Source: Xenorhabdus poinarii G6 (GTDB lineage: Bacteria > Pseudomonadota > Gammaproteobacteria > Enterobacterales > Enterobacteriaceae). Taken from it: a stretch of 64,000 bases of DNA. Positions 1 to 8,626 of this stretch are shown one piece after another. Both the position numbers and the translations under genes were made by a program. A model generated the notes under the pieces. That model made no database searches. It worked only from the letters and a program-made list of their open reading frames with translations, and was not told the origin of the DNA. Where the stretch lies: contig NZ_FO704551.1 of the NCBI RefSeq assembly GCF_000968175.1, positions 806,001 to 870,000 of the forward strand, in the 5' to 3' direction. The stretch's first letter is position 1. Every line of letters begins with the position of its first letter.

Positions 1-1
1 G

Positions 2-250
2 GAATACGCCGGGCAGGGGATTACCATTAACGCCGTTATGCCGGGCATGATCATGACCGAAGGCTTAACGGCATTTGGTGATGAGTTCCTCAGTCATATC
101 AAAAAGAGTACGCCAATGCGCACCTTAGGGACACCTGAAGATATTGGCTATGCCGCGTGTTTTTTGGCGTCCGATGAAGCGAAATATATTACCGGGCAAA
201 CCCTCGTTGTCGATGGTGGACAGGTTCTGCCGGAAGTTCAGGACAGCTGA
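2..250 (+). CDS. SDR-family oxidoreductase, C-terminal part (5' end outside window)
   Basis: The frame is open from the window edge and ends at TGA 248-250. The visible 82 residues are the C-terminal part of a short-chain dehydrogenase/reductase. They hold the ITINAVMPG segment that follows the catalytic helix, the substrate-loop start MTEG, and the family C-terminus [12 protein letters not shown]. Members use NAD(P)(H) to oxidise or reduce alcohols and ketones, including 3-oxoacyl-ACP reductases. The catalytic Tyr-x3-Lys and the Rossmann glycine motif lie outside the window, so substrate and cofactor cannot be judged. A hairpin with a T-run follows, so this is probably the last gene of its transcript. 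Confidence 0.85.
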   Translation, partial: EYAGQGITINAVMPGMIMTEGLTAFGDEFLSHIKKSTPMRTLGTPEDIGYAACFLASDEAKYITGQTLVVDGGQVLPEVQDS

Positions 251-324
251 TTGTTTTTAAAGGCTGCTTTTGCAAAGATTGTCTCTATGTTGTAGAAAAA
301 GGTAAGATGCCTACCCAATAAACA

Positions 325-362
325 CAGGAAGGAGCATTTGCCCCCTTCCTGATTTTTTTATT
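325..362 (+). terminator. rho-independent terminator after the SDR gene
   Basis: The 7-bp stem AGGAAGG / CCTTCCT (326-332 and 344-350) is followed within a few bases by a run of seven T. It lies 75 bases after the SDR stop and just before queH. Confidence 0.65.
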
Positions 363-383
363 GTCTGAATCAGGTAAAAAAAT

Positions 384-1067
384 ATGATGTCATTGAATGA
401 TAAGCGTAACCCGCTTCCACTGCCGAATGGGCACCAGAAAGTGCTATTACATTCATGTTGTGCACCCTGTTCTGGGGAAGTGATGGAAGCTATGTTAGCT
501 TCAGGCATTGATTTTACAATATTCTTCTATAACCCGAATATTCATCCACTGAAAGAATACGAATTGCGAAAAGATGAAAATATTCGTTTTGCAGAGCAGA
601 TGGGAATTCCTTTTATTGATGCCGATTACGATCGTGATAATTGGTTTGAACGTGCGAAAGGGATGGAAAATGAACCTGAACGCGGCATTCGTTGCACCAT
701 GTGTTTTGATATGCGTTTTGAACGAACCGCGTTATATGCGCATGAACACGGTTTTCCGGTCATAACCAGTTCACTGGGGATTTCTCGCTGGAAAAATATG
801 CAGCAGATCAATGAATGTGGTGTTCGCGCCGCTTCTCGCTATCCTGATTTAATGTACTGGGAATATAACTGGCGTAAGGGCGGCGGATCTGCCCGCATGA
901 TCGAAATCAGCAAACGTGAAGAGTTCTATCAGCAGGAATACTGTGGTTGTATTTATTCTCTCCGGGATACCAACCGCCATCGTCTGGCGACGGGGCGTGA
1001 ACGAATTCAATTAGGTAAAATCTTTTACAGTGCAGAGAGTAAAAAGAAAGCCAGTGAATCGCATTAA
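384..1067 (+). CDS. queH: Epoxyqueuosine reductase QueH
   Basis: The 227-residue protein belongs to the DUF208/QueH family, which reduces epoxyqueuosine to queuosine in tRNA wobble position 34 as a non-homologous replacement for QueG. Near the N-terminus is the paired-cysteine motif HSCCAPC. A CTMC motif follows near residue 100 and a third Cys pair (YCGC) near residue 190; these match the iron-sulfur and metal ligands of the family. Length is typical. The start ATG at 384 was chosen because the conserved core begins about 20 residues later and no earlier in-frame start fits. A second ATG three bases downstream (387) is also possible. The gene stands alone between two hairpins. Confidence 0.93.
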   Translation: MMSLNDKRNPLPLPNGHQKVLLHSCCAPCSGEVMEAMLASGIDFTIFFYNPNIHPLKEYELRKDENIRFAEQMGIPFIDADYDRDNWFERAKGMENEPERGIRCTMCFDMRFERTALYAHEHGFPVITSSLGISRWKNMQQINECGVRAASRYPDLMYWEYNWRKGGGSARMIEISKREEFYQQEYCGCIYSLRDTNRHRLATGRERIQLGKIFYSAESKKKASESH

Positions 1068-1111
1068 TGTGTATTGATGCGATTGCCAACTTTGCAGTCT
1101 GCGCGCATTCA

Positions 1112-1143
1112 CCCCGGTCACATCGATAACGATGTGACCGGGG
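1112..1143. terminator. strong inverted repeat between queH and the AraC gene
   Basis: A perfect 14-bp stem (1112-1125 with 1130-1143) has a four-base ATAA loop. It lies between two convergent genes, so it probably ends transcription from both sides, although no long T-run follows on either strand. Confidence 0.55.
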
Positions 1144-1174
1144 GTCATTCATCAAGCCGTCTTTGTGAAATGAA

Positions 1175-1993
1175 TCATTCATCTTTGCCGTATCTGGCTC
1201 GGTTCGGCGTACAACCAAAGCGTCGGCGATAGCTTTGAGTGAAATAAGATTGACTGGAAAAACCCGATTCCAATGAAATATCGGCAATACTCATTTCACT
1301 ATTCAGTAATAATTGATGAGCGTAAAGGAGACGTTGTTCACTGATCCAGGCTTTGGGTGAAGTGCCATAGACGCTGTTAAACAGCTCTTTAAAGGACGTC
1401 AGCCCCATACCAAATTCACGGGCAAAATGGTTTAACCGCCATTCTTTGAGATAATGTGCCTCCATAAATATTTGCAGGCGTTCCACCTGACGGTTGCTTA
1501 ATTTCCGCAGAACAGACATTAACAATGATCCCTGTTTACCCAAGGAAAGCAGCAATAATAACTCTTCGACCCTTAATTGAATCAATGCCGGCGGATAATC
1601 GTGTGCCAGTAAGTTGGCTAACCCCCGAATGCTTTCTGCCAGCAAGGGAAATTGATTAAACGGGATCAGCCGGTGAGCAGGAAACTCCTGCCGTTCTATC
1701 TGGCTTAATAACGGCCCAAAACGCGTTAAAAAACGGCGTAAAAACTCCATATGCAAGGGCAACCATAATACCTGACAACCTGCAGTATTGGTTTTGGCGG
1801 CATAACTTCCCGGGTGGGTAAACAGGATCTCATTGGATGTCATGTGATAAGTGTTGATACCATCTTTCCATACCATTTCCCCGTCGAGTAAAATATATAG
1901 CCCTCTTTGTTTATGTTCCAGGATATTGAAATCCGGCATGATTAATTGGAACGTAAAAATATTTTTTTCATTTAAGCCCATCGTCCTTTTCAT
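1175..1993 (-). CDS. AraC/XylS-family transcriptional regulator
   Basis: The 272-residue protein has an N-terminal cupin-like sensing half (about residues 10-160) and a C-terminal AraC-type double helix-turn-helix (about 170-268). The second helix region carries the typical ADISLESGFSSQSYFTQSYRRRFG pattern (ISLESGF..QSYF..RRFG). The N-terminal half, with GSYA and QVLWLPL, recalls the ExsA-like subgroup. I cannot assign an effector or target genes. It is convergent with queH and preceded by an 860-base AT-rich region that probably holds its promoter. An alternative start is Met5. Confidence 0.85.
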   Translation of the reverse strand: MKRTMGLNEKNIFTFQLIMPDFNILEHKQRGLYILLDGEMVWKDGINTYHMTSNEILFTHPGSYAAKTNTAGCQVLWLPLHMEFLRRFLTRFGPLLSQIERQEFPAHRLIPFNQFPLLAESIRGLANLLAHDYPPALIQLRVEELLLLLSLGKQGSLLMSVLRKLSNRQVERLQIFMEAHYLKEWRLNHFAREFGMGLTSFKELFNSVYGTSPKAWISEQRLLYAHQLLLNSEMSIADISLESGFSSQSYFTQSYRRRFGCTPNRARYGKDE

Positions 1994-2855
1994 TTTATAC
2001 GCCTAATTTTCCCTATCATGAGTCATTGTTTTTTTGATGAGTGCATGTTGTATTTGTTTTATTAATTAATGAGTGAGGAAAAAACCCCGCTATGATCCCT
2101 GGGTTACCTTGATAACACCGATTTTCAGTTAAAAAAGTATTGAAAGTTCATGCATGACATCAATTAAATCACGGTTGTATTATATCGATAAATAGAGCGT
2201 AGTGTTAGGACTAAATGAATTTTTTTGTTTTGATATCGGGTTTATTATCAATTTTTTTGATTGAAAATAATGTATCTTTTAAATGGCTTGTGAATATTAA
2301 AACTGTTTATAAATATTGATGTGTCATGCTTGAAATATTTTTCATTAATATTTTGATTTTTTAGATTATTTATTTTTTCAAAAAAACGTTAATGAACGGT
2401 TTTGAATCGATATGATTTAATGGGGCGCATTGATATATGATGATTGAAGGATCACTGAGAAAAGGTCCACGAATACATTCTGATATTGAAATGAAAAGTT
2501 AACAAAAAAAGATTAAATAATCGGGTAATCGCACACTCGGTTTTAAATACGTTCAGCAGGGCTTCATTGGATAGAAAATTGTTAATGTTTTGTGTGTTTT
2601 TTTTAAGGTTGTGGGCTTATCAGATTTGTGTATCTCAAAATAGAAAACTCAATTTATCCTGCAGGGTTTTATGGTATTCATCAATATGAGATAATCCAAT
2701 GCCAATTCAGAGAATTACACCAAAATGGATGATGTATCCGTGTAACAACGCGATAAATGCCTCTGTTATAGCGTGGTAGATTGTTTTTTATACTTGTACA
2801 ATGGTCGATCGTGTTCACAGCCCGTTTTCTATTACCTGCTAGGGCGTAGATTTAT
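1994..2855. other. AT-rich intergenic region without a recognisable gene
   Basis: About 860 bases separate the divergent AraC and bactofilin genes. It is rich in A/T runs and has no open frame with a convincing start or homology. It presumably carries both promoters. I see no repeat, RNA gene or mobile-element end in it. Confidence 0.6.
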
Positions 2856-2861
2856 TTGCTG

Positions 2862-3572
2862 ATGAAATATAAGGAAAACTACAAAAACGAGAAAAATATG
2901 CAAAAGTATCGTTTTTCAGATCATGCTTTTTTATACGGCATATGGCTCCTTTGGAGTATTGCGCTGGGGCTCTATCTCTATGGCTCCCCGCTGAGTTGTG
3001 CCATAACAGCAATTTTATCTTTTTTAGCCTTAGTGTTTTACTTTACGAATATGAACTTGAGAATCAATGCTATGTTTGGAAAAAAAACAGTAGAAGTACC
3101 GGCTGCCAGCCCGGTGATACCCACTATCGGTGTGAAACCTGAAGAGAAAAAACTCCCTGAAGCTGAAATTCGTCCCAATACCATTGTGGCGAAAAATTCA
3201 GTCTTCAAGGGGGATATAGAAATGGAAGGGGATATTCAGATCTGGGGTAAAGTCATCGGCAATATTCGCGTCAAAGGCGGAGCTATTCGTATTATGCATG
3301 CCGGTAAAGTGGAAGGTGAACTTAATGCCCCTGAAATTATTATCGATGGTCACGTTGAAGGGACATGCTGTGCAGAAACATTAGATATTCTTGAGCATGG
3401 CGAATTACGGGGCATTAGCCGTAGCGCGAGTATGTCAATTCGACGTGGCGGGTTGTTTGTTGGCCAGTCTGAACAGGTTGAGAATAAGAAAAAATCAGAA
3501 GGCGAGCGGATTGTTTCTATCAGAGAAAGAGACAATCAGGGCGAAAAATCAAAGGCAAAAAATAGCATTTGA
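2862..3572 (+). CDS. Membrane-anchored bactofilin (CcmA-like polymer-forming protein)
   Basis: About 236 residues. An N-terminal stretch (about 15-60) holds two hydrophobic segments, followed by a charged linker and a bactofilin/DUF583 beta-helix (about 108-205). The core shows regular short beta-repeats such as GDIEMEGDIQIWGKVIGNI. Bactofilins polymerise without nucleotide and act as membrane-bound scaffolds; the Proteus homologue CcmA affects cell curvature. The C-terminal 30 residues are charged and disordered. The start is uncertain: ATG 2862 is given, a TTG lies at 2856, and ATG 2898 with GAG eight bases upstream would still keep both hydrophobic segments. The gene is followed by a strong terminator. 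Confidence 0.82.
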   Translation: MKYKENYKNEKNMQKYRFSDHAFLYGIWLLWSIALGLYLYGSPLSCAITAILSFLALVFYFTNMNLRINAMFGKKTVEVPAASPVIPTIGVKPEEKKLPEAEIRPNTIVAKNSVFKGDIEMEGDIQIWGKVIGNIRVKGGAIRIMHAGKVEGELNAPEIIIDGHVEGTCCAETLDILEHGELRGISRSASMSIRRGGLFVGQSEQVENKKKSEGERIVSIRERDNQGEKSKAKNSI

Positions 3573-3588
3573 TCATCGTTTATAAAAT

Positions 3589-3630
3589 AAAACGGCCGGA
3601 AAATCCCCCTATTTTCCGGCCGTTTTATAT
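3589..3630. terminator. bidirectional terminator between bactofilin and phage repressor
   Basis: A 16-bp perfect stem (3589-3604 with 3611-3626) has A-run and T-run flanks and a six-base loop. It separates the chromosomal bactofilin gene from the convergent phage repressor gene, so it sits at or near the left edge of the prophage remnant. Confidence 0.85.
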
Positions 3631-3678
3631 TGCTGCTGACATGCAGATTTTGTTCAATGATGAAGGTATGCCGGAGTG

Positions 3679-4299
3679 CTATTGTCTGGATATGACCAGC
3701 ACGACGCGGCCGATAAATTGGATATCACTGATGGCACAATCGAAAGTAACGTCATTATCACTAACCCGAATCTTACTGATTGGGATTTTGGCGATCTTTT
3801 TGATACTGTGCATGCCCTCAATATCCACCAGCCATAAGCCATCTTGAATACTATCCTCCTGCGTATCCAGCAGATACCACGAAGTATGATCATCAATAAT
3901 CAGTGGATTCTGGAGTCCATTTGGGATCAATTCACTGTCTAAAATCACCGGGCTGGCTTCATTGAGCTTACCGCCGGCTAATTTTACGCGTGGGATGGAT
4001 GGGGCAATAATATCTTCCAATCGTTCCGTTTTTTTGCCGTTTTCTCCCTCTGGATACATGTCTCCCTGACCCGTGCTTAACCACAAGAGTGAAGCGCCCG
4101 TTTCGAGATTACACTGGATGATCCAATCCGCTGGAAAGCTATCACGAAGGTAGCGGTTTGCCATCGTGCTTTTGGAAACGCCTAAATGGTCACTGAGGGC
4201 CTGACGTGATTTGAATCCATAGGCGCGGACAAGACGTTCAATAGCAGGTCTTCCCCCACTATCGGCTCCCATTTTGATCTCAATATTGGTATTTTTCAT
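3679..4299 (-). CDS. cI: Phage CI repressor (186/P2-like family)
   Basis: The 206-residue protein has an N-terminal helix-turn-helix of the bacteriophage CI type (about residues 15-80: SRQALSDHLGVSKSTMANRY, then FPADWIIQC and ETGASLLWLSTGQG). This closely resembles the 186 CI DNA-binding domain as I remember it. The C-terminal half is a beta-rich oligomerisation domain; I see no autocleavage signature. It would keep the lytic or tailocin programme off. It is transcribed away from the rest of the locus, as in P2-like phages. A palindromic operator lies 31-61 bases upstream of its start, and the same core recurs at the ogr promoter, which supports control of both by CI. No strong ribosome site precedes the ATG. 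Confidence 0.88.
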   Translation of the reverse strand: MKNTNIEIKMGADSGGRPAIERLVRAYGFKSRQALSDHLGVSKSTMANRYLRDSFPADWIIQCNLETGASLLWLSTGQGDMYPEGENGKKTERLEDIIAPSIPRVKLAGGKLNEASPVILDSELIPNGLQNPLIIDDHTSWYLLDTQEDSIQDGLWLVDIEGMHSIKKIAKIPISKIRVSDNDVTFDCAISDIQFIGRVVLVISRQ

Positions 4300-4329
4300 T
4301 GACAGTACAGATAAGAGATATTAGTATCC

Positions 4330-4360
4330 CACAAAAGATCTCGTTATGAGATCTTTTGTG
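4330..4360. promoter_or_regulatory. palindromic operator upstream of cI
   Basis: A perfect 13-bp inverted repeat with a 5-base spacer, centred on AGATCTC-GTTAT-GAGATCT. It lies between the divergent cI gene and the early-gene remnant, where a 186-type CI operator and pR/pL promoters belong. The core GATCTC-N5-GAGATC is repeated at 33697-33713 before ogr. Operator function is inferred from position and recurrence; a hairpin terminator is the alternative, but no T-run follows. Confidence 0.65.
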
Positions 4361-4404
4361 GACCCAGATTGGTTAGGCTGAAAACCATTGAGAGATATTG
4401 CATC

Positions 4405-4539
4405 ATGAACGCCCAGATTTCAATCTTTATGCCTGATATTGACCTCTTTCAGTAATCTCTGAGGGAAGAACACGTTGAAATGGGGCGGGCTATTGAAAAG
4501 AGCCTGATACGGTTGGGGGATCGTTTGGTGAGAAAATGT
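4405..4539 (+). pseudogene. remnant of an early phage gene (cII/apl position)
   Basis: ATG 4405 opens a frame of 16 residues that ends at TAA 4453. The same frame then runs on for another 27 codons, with a charged helical stretch ending in LGDRLVRKC, to TGA 4537-4539. This looks like the two ends of a small early regulatory gene joined by a deletion or broken by a nonsense change. In 186-like phages cII, apl or fil lies here. Which gene it was cannot be told. Confidence 0.35.
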
Positions 4540-4550
4540 TGAGGGAAAAC

Positions 4551-4889
4551 ATGGCGAATACGGAGAAAGAAAAGTTTGCCCAGATGAACCTCGGTCAACG
4601 GCTGGAAGGATTGAACCACCTGTCGAGGATTAGAGCGACGTACTGGGGTGACAATGAAAAGGAGTTGAACCGTTTTTTGGCTGATATGCGTGATAAAAGG
4701 GATCACTATTATGAAGAGAATAGACGAGCATTATCCGCCATTTTCTATTTAGCCAATATTCCCCGTTCTCGCCACGATAGTGAACTCAATCATTTTACTC
4801 AGGAGGAAAAACAGGCGCTGATTAAGGCGATGAACCATATCAAAGTCGTGGTCAGTCAATTTCCGAAGTTCCTGACACTGTCTAATTAA
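4551..4889 (+). CDS. DUF5347-like phage protein of unknown function
   Basis: 112 residues from ATG 4551, which has TGAGGGA upstream; ATG 4536 is an in-frame alternative without such a site. The protein is mostly helical and charged, with segments such as GQRLEGLNHLSRIRATYWG and HFTQEEKQALIKAMNHIK. I recall similar small proteins in the early region of P2-like elements of Morganellaceae, but I cannot assign a role. It sits between the early regulator remnant and replication gene A. Confidence 0.6.
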   Translation: MANTEKEKFAQMNLGQRLEGLNHLSRIRATYWGDNEKELNRFLADMRDKRDHYYEENRRALSAIFYLANIPRSRHDSELNHFTQEEKQALIKAMNHIKVVVSQFPKFLTLSN

Positions 4890-4991
4890 CGACCCTGATT
4901 TCATTAATGGCAGTGTGCTAAACACGTTATCACTTTGAATAAATGGCATGAGTACGCCAGGCTGTTGCTTATCCTGAATGGGGTGAACCTG

Positions 4992-6958
4992 ATGAATAAT
5001 CACATTATCACTGATCAACCAAAGCGTGATTATCTGATCGCTCAAAGTCAGCAAATAGCGAGGTTTCAGTCCATTATCCCGCAAGGTAGTTCGATGGCTG
5101 AGCGTCTGTTATGGTCAGTCAATGCAGAAGATCATCAATGGCGTCACCAATATATAGGACAACTGCCGGATTTTTTGGCGAAATATTTCAGCCGTCGTTA
5201 TATCGATATCTTTAACCGTTCGGGTCGTCGTGATGCAAATGCTTTCCTCAGAAAAACGGTAGGACAGAATGTCATGCCGAGATTGCAGTTGGTAAAAGAA
5301 CGGTATCAATTTACTCATTGTGTTTCTGGTATGACCCCTTTTCCTTTTATTGAGCCGTTGGAAAAGATGGTGACTTATGGTCGCAAGCAACTCTTGAAAC
5401 TTGCTCACGACATTGCTGTTTTCATTTCTGGTCACTATGAGCATTACTCTTTACTTTTTGCCAAAAAGTACGCGCCCATTTTCGTTGATGAGACCGCCGT
5501 TGATGAGACAGAGGCGTCATGTTCCCGTGTGGCCAGATTGTACGGTTACTGGCAAAACTCACCTTGCAATGTGGTATTCAGCCGCCTTATTGGCAGCGCT
5601 TTAATTGTGGACGCAAAATGCCATCGGTCGATCAACTCTGTTCCGGTATGTTGCGCATGATGTCTGATCGTTGGTGGTATTTTCGTCTAAAGCGTTTGCG
5701 TGATATTCAGTCTGAACATATGGCTATTGCCGTTGGACAGGTACAGCAAGCTGCTTCTCCTTATGTCTCACGTCAGGCATTACGGGAATGGCTGGAACAA
5801 AAACAGCGTAATCGTGAATTTTTCAAACAATTTGATTTAGAAAATGAACAAGGGGAACGTATTTCACTGGCGGAGACGGTTGTGCATAGCAACGCGAATC
5901 CGGCGATCCGACGTTGCGAATTAATGGTCAGAATGCGCGGTTTCGAAGAGATTGCCAATAAAATGGACTGTGTCGGGGAGTTTTATACCATCACGGCGCC
6001 GGCGAAATACCATGCTGTCCAGCACAAGGGCGGATTTATCAAATCCTGGAGTGGTGCTACACCACGTGATACTCAACGTTATTTATGTGGCGTTTGGGCG
6101 AAAGCACGAGCGGCGTTTGCCAGAGCAGAGATTAATCTATTTGGTTTCCGTGTGGTAGAACCCCATCATGATGGTACACCGCATTGGCATATGGTGTTAT
6201 TTATGTTACCGGCGCATTTGTTGCAAGTCAGAAAGATCCTTGAGCATTACGCTTGCCAAGAAGAACAGGCAGAGTTGCAAAGCGATGGCGCAAAAAAAGC
6301 ACGTTTCGATTATCGGGTGCTGGACCCAAAAAAAGGCAGTGCCACAGGTTACATGGCGAAGTACATTTCCAAAAATATTGATGGTTATGCGTTAGAAGAA
6401 GAAAAAGACCATGAAACCGGCGGATCTTTGCGTGATATGGCAAAGTCAGTAACGGCATGGGCAAGTCGTTGGCGTATTCGCCAATTCCAGCAAATTGGGG
6501 GAGCGCCAGTGTCGGTTTGGCGCGAATTACGTCGTCTTAGAGCAGTGCGTTTATCTGATACTAAGATAAATGCTGTTTTACAGGCGGCAGATGCGGGGAA
6601 TTGGGCTGCATATACTCAAGCCCAAGGGGGGCCGTGGGTTGCGCGTCGTGATTTAGTCATTCGCCTATCTTATCAACGTATCCCTTTTGGCAGCGCTTAT
6701 GGTGAAGATGTTCACTCTATTCAGGGGGTGACTTCGCCATTTTTATCTCACGCAGAATTTATTTGTACACGTATTCATCAATGGTCAATCGTACCAAAAT
6801 CAGAACCGACAACCAGGGCAAAAGTGACTTCCGTCTCAGGAACAAAAAGGATCGCTTATCAAAGTGGCAAAAAATTCTCACCTTGGAGTTCTGTCAATAA
6901 CTGTACGAATGAACAGATAAATGTGACATTCGGTCCGCGGAATGGCTGTAGTGGATAA
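4992..6958 (+). pseudogene. P2 gpA-like replication endonuclease, frameshifted
   Basis: P2 gpA is a rolling-circle HUH endonuclease that nicks the phage origin. The N-terminal third reads in one frame from ATG 4992 (GGGGTG upstream) to about 5540. The rest reads in a different frame to 6958; the shift lies near 5515-5550, around an RVARLYG / VRLLAKL junction. The catalytic part is intact: a metal-binding histidine pair in GTPHWHM near 6175-6190 and two active-site tyrosines in YMAKYISKN near 6350-6370. Total length, about 650 codons, is somewhat below P2 gpA (761). Replication is dispensable for a tailocin, so decay fits. A sequencing error at the shift cannot be excluded. Confidence 0.75.
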
Positions 6959-7041
6959 AATCATCGAGTTGGTAAATATTTCTGCAAAAACAACAAATAA
7001 TAGTGATTAACTATCAAATTTAATCACTAGAAAAGGTAAAA

Positions 7042-7356
7042 ATGACTTTAATTTTAGTTTTATTATGTGTACTGTATATACATACAGCTTATTATATGGA
7101 GGCGAATAAATCAGTGGAATCTCTTATGGAATCATTGGTAGCGCAACGTATCAATTTCATTGCTCGAATGGCAACAAGTTGTGAATGCAATCATGCAGAA
7201 GATAAAGAGCTGGCACTGGTTTGGATAGCGGAGCTATCTGCACCTTATGAGAACAAGTTTAACAGTTACCAAAGTAAACTGGAAAACAGCCCGTTAGGTC
7301 ATAGGGTGCCCGGTAACAAAATGTTAAGGGATTCGGTTTCAACAGAAGAAGAATAG
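7042..7356 (+). CDS. hypothetical phage-region protein
   Basis: 104 residues from ATG 7042, with AAAAGG ten bases upstream. The N-terminus is a hydrophobic segment (residues 1-17), followed by a helical domain with a CEC pair near residue 53 and an acidic tail. If translation starts at ATG 7096 (after a TTATATGGAGG context) the hydrophobic part is lost. No family recognised. In P2-like phages the segment after gene A holds small non-essential genes. Confidence 0.4.
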   Translation: MTLILVLLCVLYIHTAYYMEANKSVESLMESLVAQRINFIARMATSCECNHAEDKELALVWIAELSAPYENKFNSYQSKLENSPLGHRVPGNKMLRDSVSTEEE

Positions 7357-7497
7357 ATTTGGCGGAGGAAAAGAATGCGAGGAAATACTTTTCGATCAAC
7401 GAGCTAATGTTTCTGCATCGATCATATCTTCACTGGAAAGCGCAGTCTCTTCCAATGGGTAGCAGGGTCAATCATTATAAGTAAGATAAAATCAGAC

Positions 7498-7527
7498 AAA
7501 GGCCGGAAATCATTTCCGGCCTTTGTA
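7498..7527. terminator. terminator before the tail gene block
   Basis: The stem AAAGGCCGGAAAT paired with ATTTCCGGCCTTT closes on almost no loop and has T- and A-flanks. It separates early and late gene blocks. Confidence 0.7.
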
Positions 7528-7683
7528 CTTTGTGATGACGGAGACGAACTTATAGACAGTTTCAACAGGGTGCTTTATGAGTGTGGCCTCCCTGACAATC
7601 TCACTTGATTGAGGTGTTTCCCTGATTATTTGATCATAACGCTTCGATTGACTGACGATGTTCTGTAAAGAGAAGGAGAGTAC

Positions 7684-7887
7684 ATGCAAGTTATCGCACA
7701 ACAAAATGAAACCGTTGACGCTATTTGTTGGCGTCATTACGGCCGCACATTGGGCATGACTGAGCGGGTGTTGCAGGCCAATCCCGGCTTGGCAGATCTG
7801 GGCGTAGTATTGCCTCATGGAACGAACGTTGAGATGCCTGAATTTATGCCCGCCGCCAGTAAACCCATTATCCAGCTGTGGGATTAA
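7684..7887 (+). CDS. X: P2 gpX-like tail protein
   Basis: The 67-residue protein is typical of the gpX family, a LysM-like small tail protein. Motifs are DAICWRHYG near residue 17, the repeated L..NPGLADLG segment, and the C-terminus PIIQLWD. ATG 7684 has GAGAAGGAGAG just upstream, a very strong ribosome site. In P2, X lies after head gene L and before holin Y and lysozyme K. Here nothing of L or the other head genes precedes it, so the deletion that removed the head block ends shortly upstream. Confidence 0.9.
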   Translation: MQVIAQQNETVDAICWRHYGRTLGMTERVLQANPGLADLGVVLPHGTNVEMPEFMPAASKPIIQLWD

Positions 7888-7925
7888 GGCCGGTATTTTT
7901 TATCGCCCACTCAGTGCGGGAAATC

Positions 7926-8429
7926 ATGAAGAAAATGCCTTTAATGGTGGCTTTATTCATTGGCGGAAGCCTGGGCTGGTGGGGACATCGAGCCTTGTCT
8001 CTCAGTGAAGTGGCGAACCTGAAACAGCAACAGGCGGCACAACTTGTTGCCATCAATCAAAAAGCACGTTCAGAAACGTTGGCCGCGATTGAGCAAATGA
8101 AAGAGGCGCAAGAGCGGGCTGCACAATTGGATGAATATTATTCAGGAAAATTAGCCCATGTTACCGAAGAAAACACCGCTCTGCGTGTTGACATTGCTGC
8201 TGGTCATCGGCGGGTGCAAATCGCCGCCGCCAACCTTGCTACCTGTCAGCTCAGCCAAAACCGAGATCCCCGCGCCCGCCGCATGGGCAATGGAACCCAA
8301 GTCGAACTCACTGCAAAAGCTGGACGCGCTATTTACGATATCCGAGCCGGAATGATCAGCGACCAGGCGAAATTAGACTATTTACAACAGTATATCCGTG
8401 ATGTTGTTCGGCAGTGTAAGCTTGAGTGA
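7926..8429 (+). CDS. Rz-like inner-membrane spanin subunit (LysB position)
   Basis: About 167 residues from ATG 7926 (GCGGGA upstream). An N-terminal membrane anchor (residues 4-21, MPLMVALFIGGSLGWWGH) is followed by a long coiled coil rich in Gln, Ala and Glu (about 25-100), then a conserved C-terminal helix. This is the layout of Rz/LysB i-spanins, which join Rz1 to fuse inner and outer membranes in the last step of lysis. Rz1 is nested in another frame. No holin or endolysin gene lies beside it, although P2 places Y and K upstream; lysis would have to borrow these from elsewhere. Confidence 0.85.
   Translation: MKKMPLMVALFIGGSLGWWGHRALSLSEVANLKQQQAAQLVAINQKARSETLAAIEQMKEAQERAAQLDEYYSGKLAHVTEENTALRVDIAAGHRRVQIAAANLATCQLSQNRDPRARRMGNGTQVELTAKAGRAIYDIRAGMISDQAKLDYLQQYIRDVVRQCKLE
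8158..8355 (+). CDS. Rz1-like outer-membrane spanin lipoprotein, nested in Rz
   Basis: 65 residues read in the +1 frame wholly inside the Rz gene. It starts with a signal peptide ending in the lipobox VIGGC, with the acylated Cys at residue 20, then a Pro-rich stretch (KSPPPTLLP). This is the classic nested Rz/Rz1 (LysB/LysC) arrangement. The mature lipoprotein would sit in the outer membrane and bind Rz across the periplasm. Confidence 0.8.
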   Translation: MLPKKTPLCVLTLLLVIGGCKSPPPTLLPVSSAKTEIPAPAAWAMEPKSNSLQKLDALFTISEPE

Positions 8430-8483
8430 TTGCACTGATTGCCGAGTCTTGCGGTGTCGTTTCGTCTTATTCAAGCAATCCTT

Positions 8484-8519
8484 AAAAAGCCTTCTTTGGT
8501 TCCAGAGAAGGCTTTTTGT
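8484..8519 (+). terminator. rho-independent terminator after Rz/Rz1
   Basis: AAAAAGCCTTCT pairs with AGAAGGCTTTTT (about 8484-8495 and 8506-8517), followed by T-rich sequence. It ends the X-Rz transcript before the V promoter. Confidence 0.8.
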
Positions 8520-8562
8520 TTTTATTAAACTTATTGATTTTAAATGAATTTTTATCTGGTTT

Positions 8563-8580
8563 TGTGTGATGTTTCCCACA
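8563..8580 (+). promoter_or_regulatory. Ogr/Delta-type activator site before gene V
   Basis: The site TGT-N12-ACA, extended to TTGT-N12-ACAA, lies 47-64 bases upstream of the V start. It matches the dyad recognised by P2 Ogr at about -55 of late promoters (P2 P_V). The same pattern precedes FI. Confidence 0.75.
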
Positions 8581-8626
8581 AGCCCGGTTTAATGTTCTGC
8601 CTGCTTTTTCATGGCATTCTTACGCT

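Noticed and set aside
907..1287. Minus-strand open frame of 126 codons
   Set aside because: It overlaps the ends of queH and the AraC gene in other frames and lacks recognisable features.
5115..5444. Minus-strand open frame of 109 codons opposite gene A
   Set aside because: The plus frame shows clear gpA N-terminal sequence; the antisense frame has no recognisable features.
7570..7605. TGT...ACA pair upstream of gene X as a third Ogr site
   Set aside because: The spacing is 10, not 12, unlike the two good sites before V and FI.
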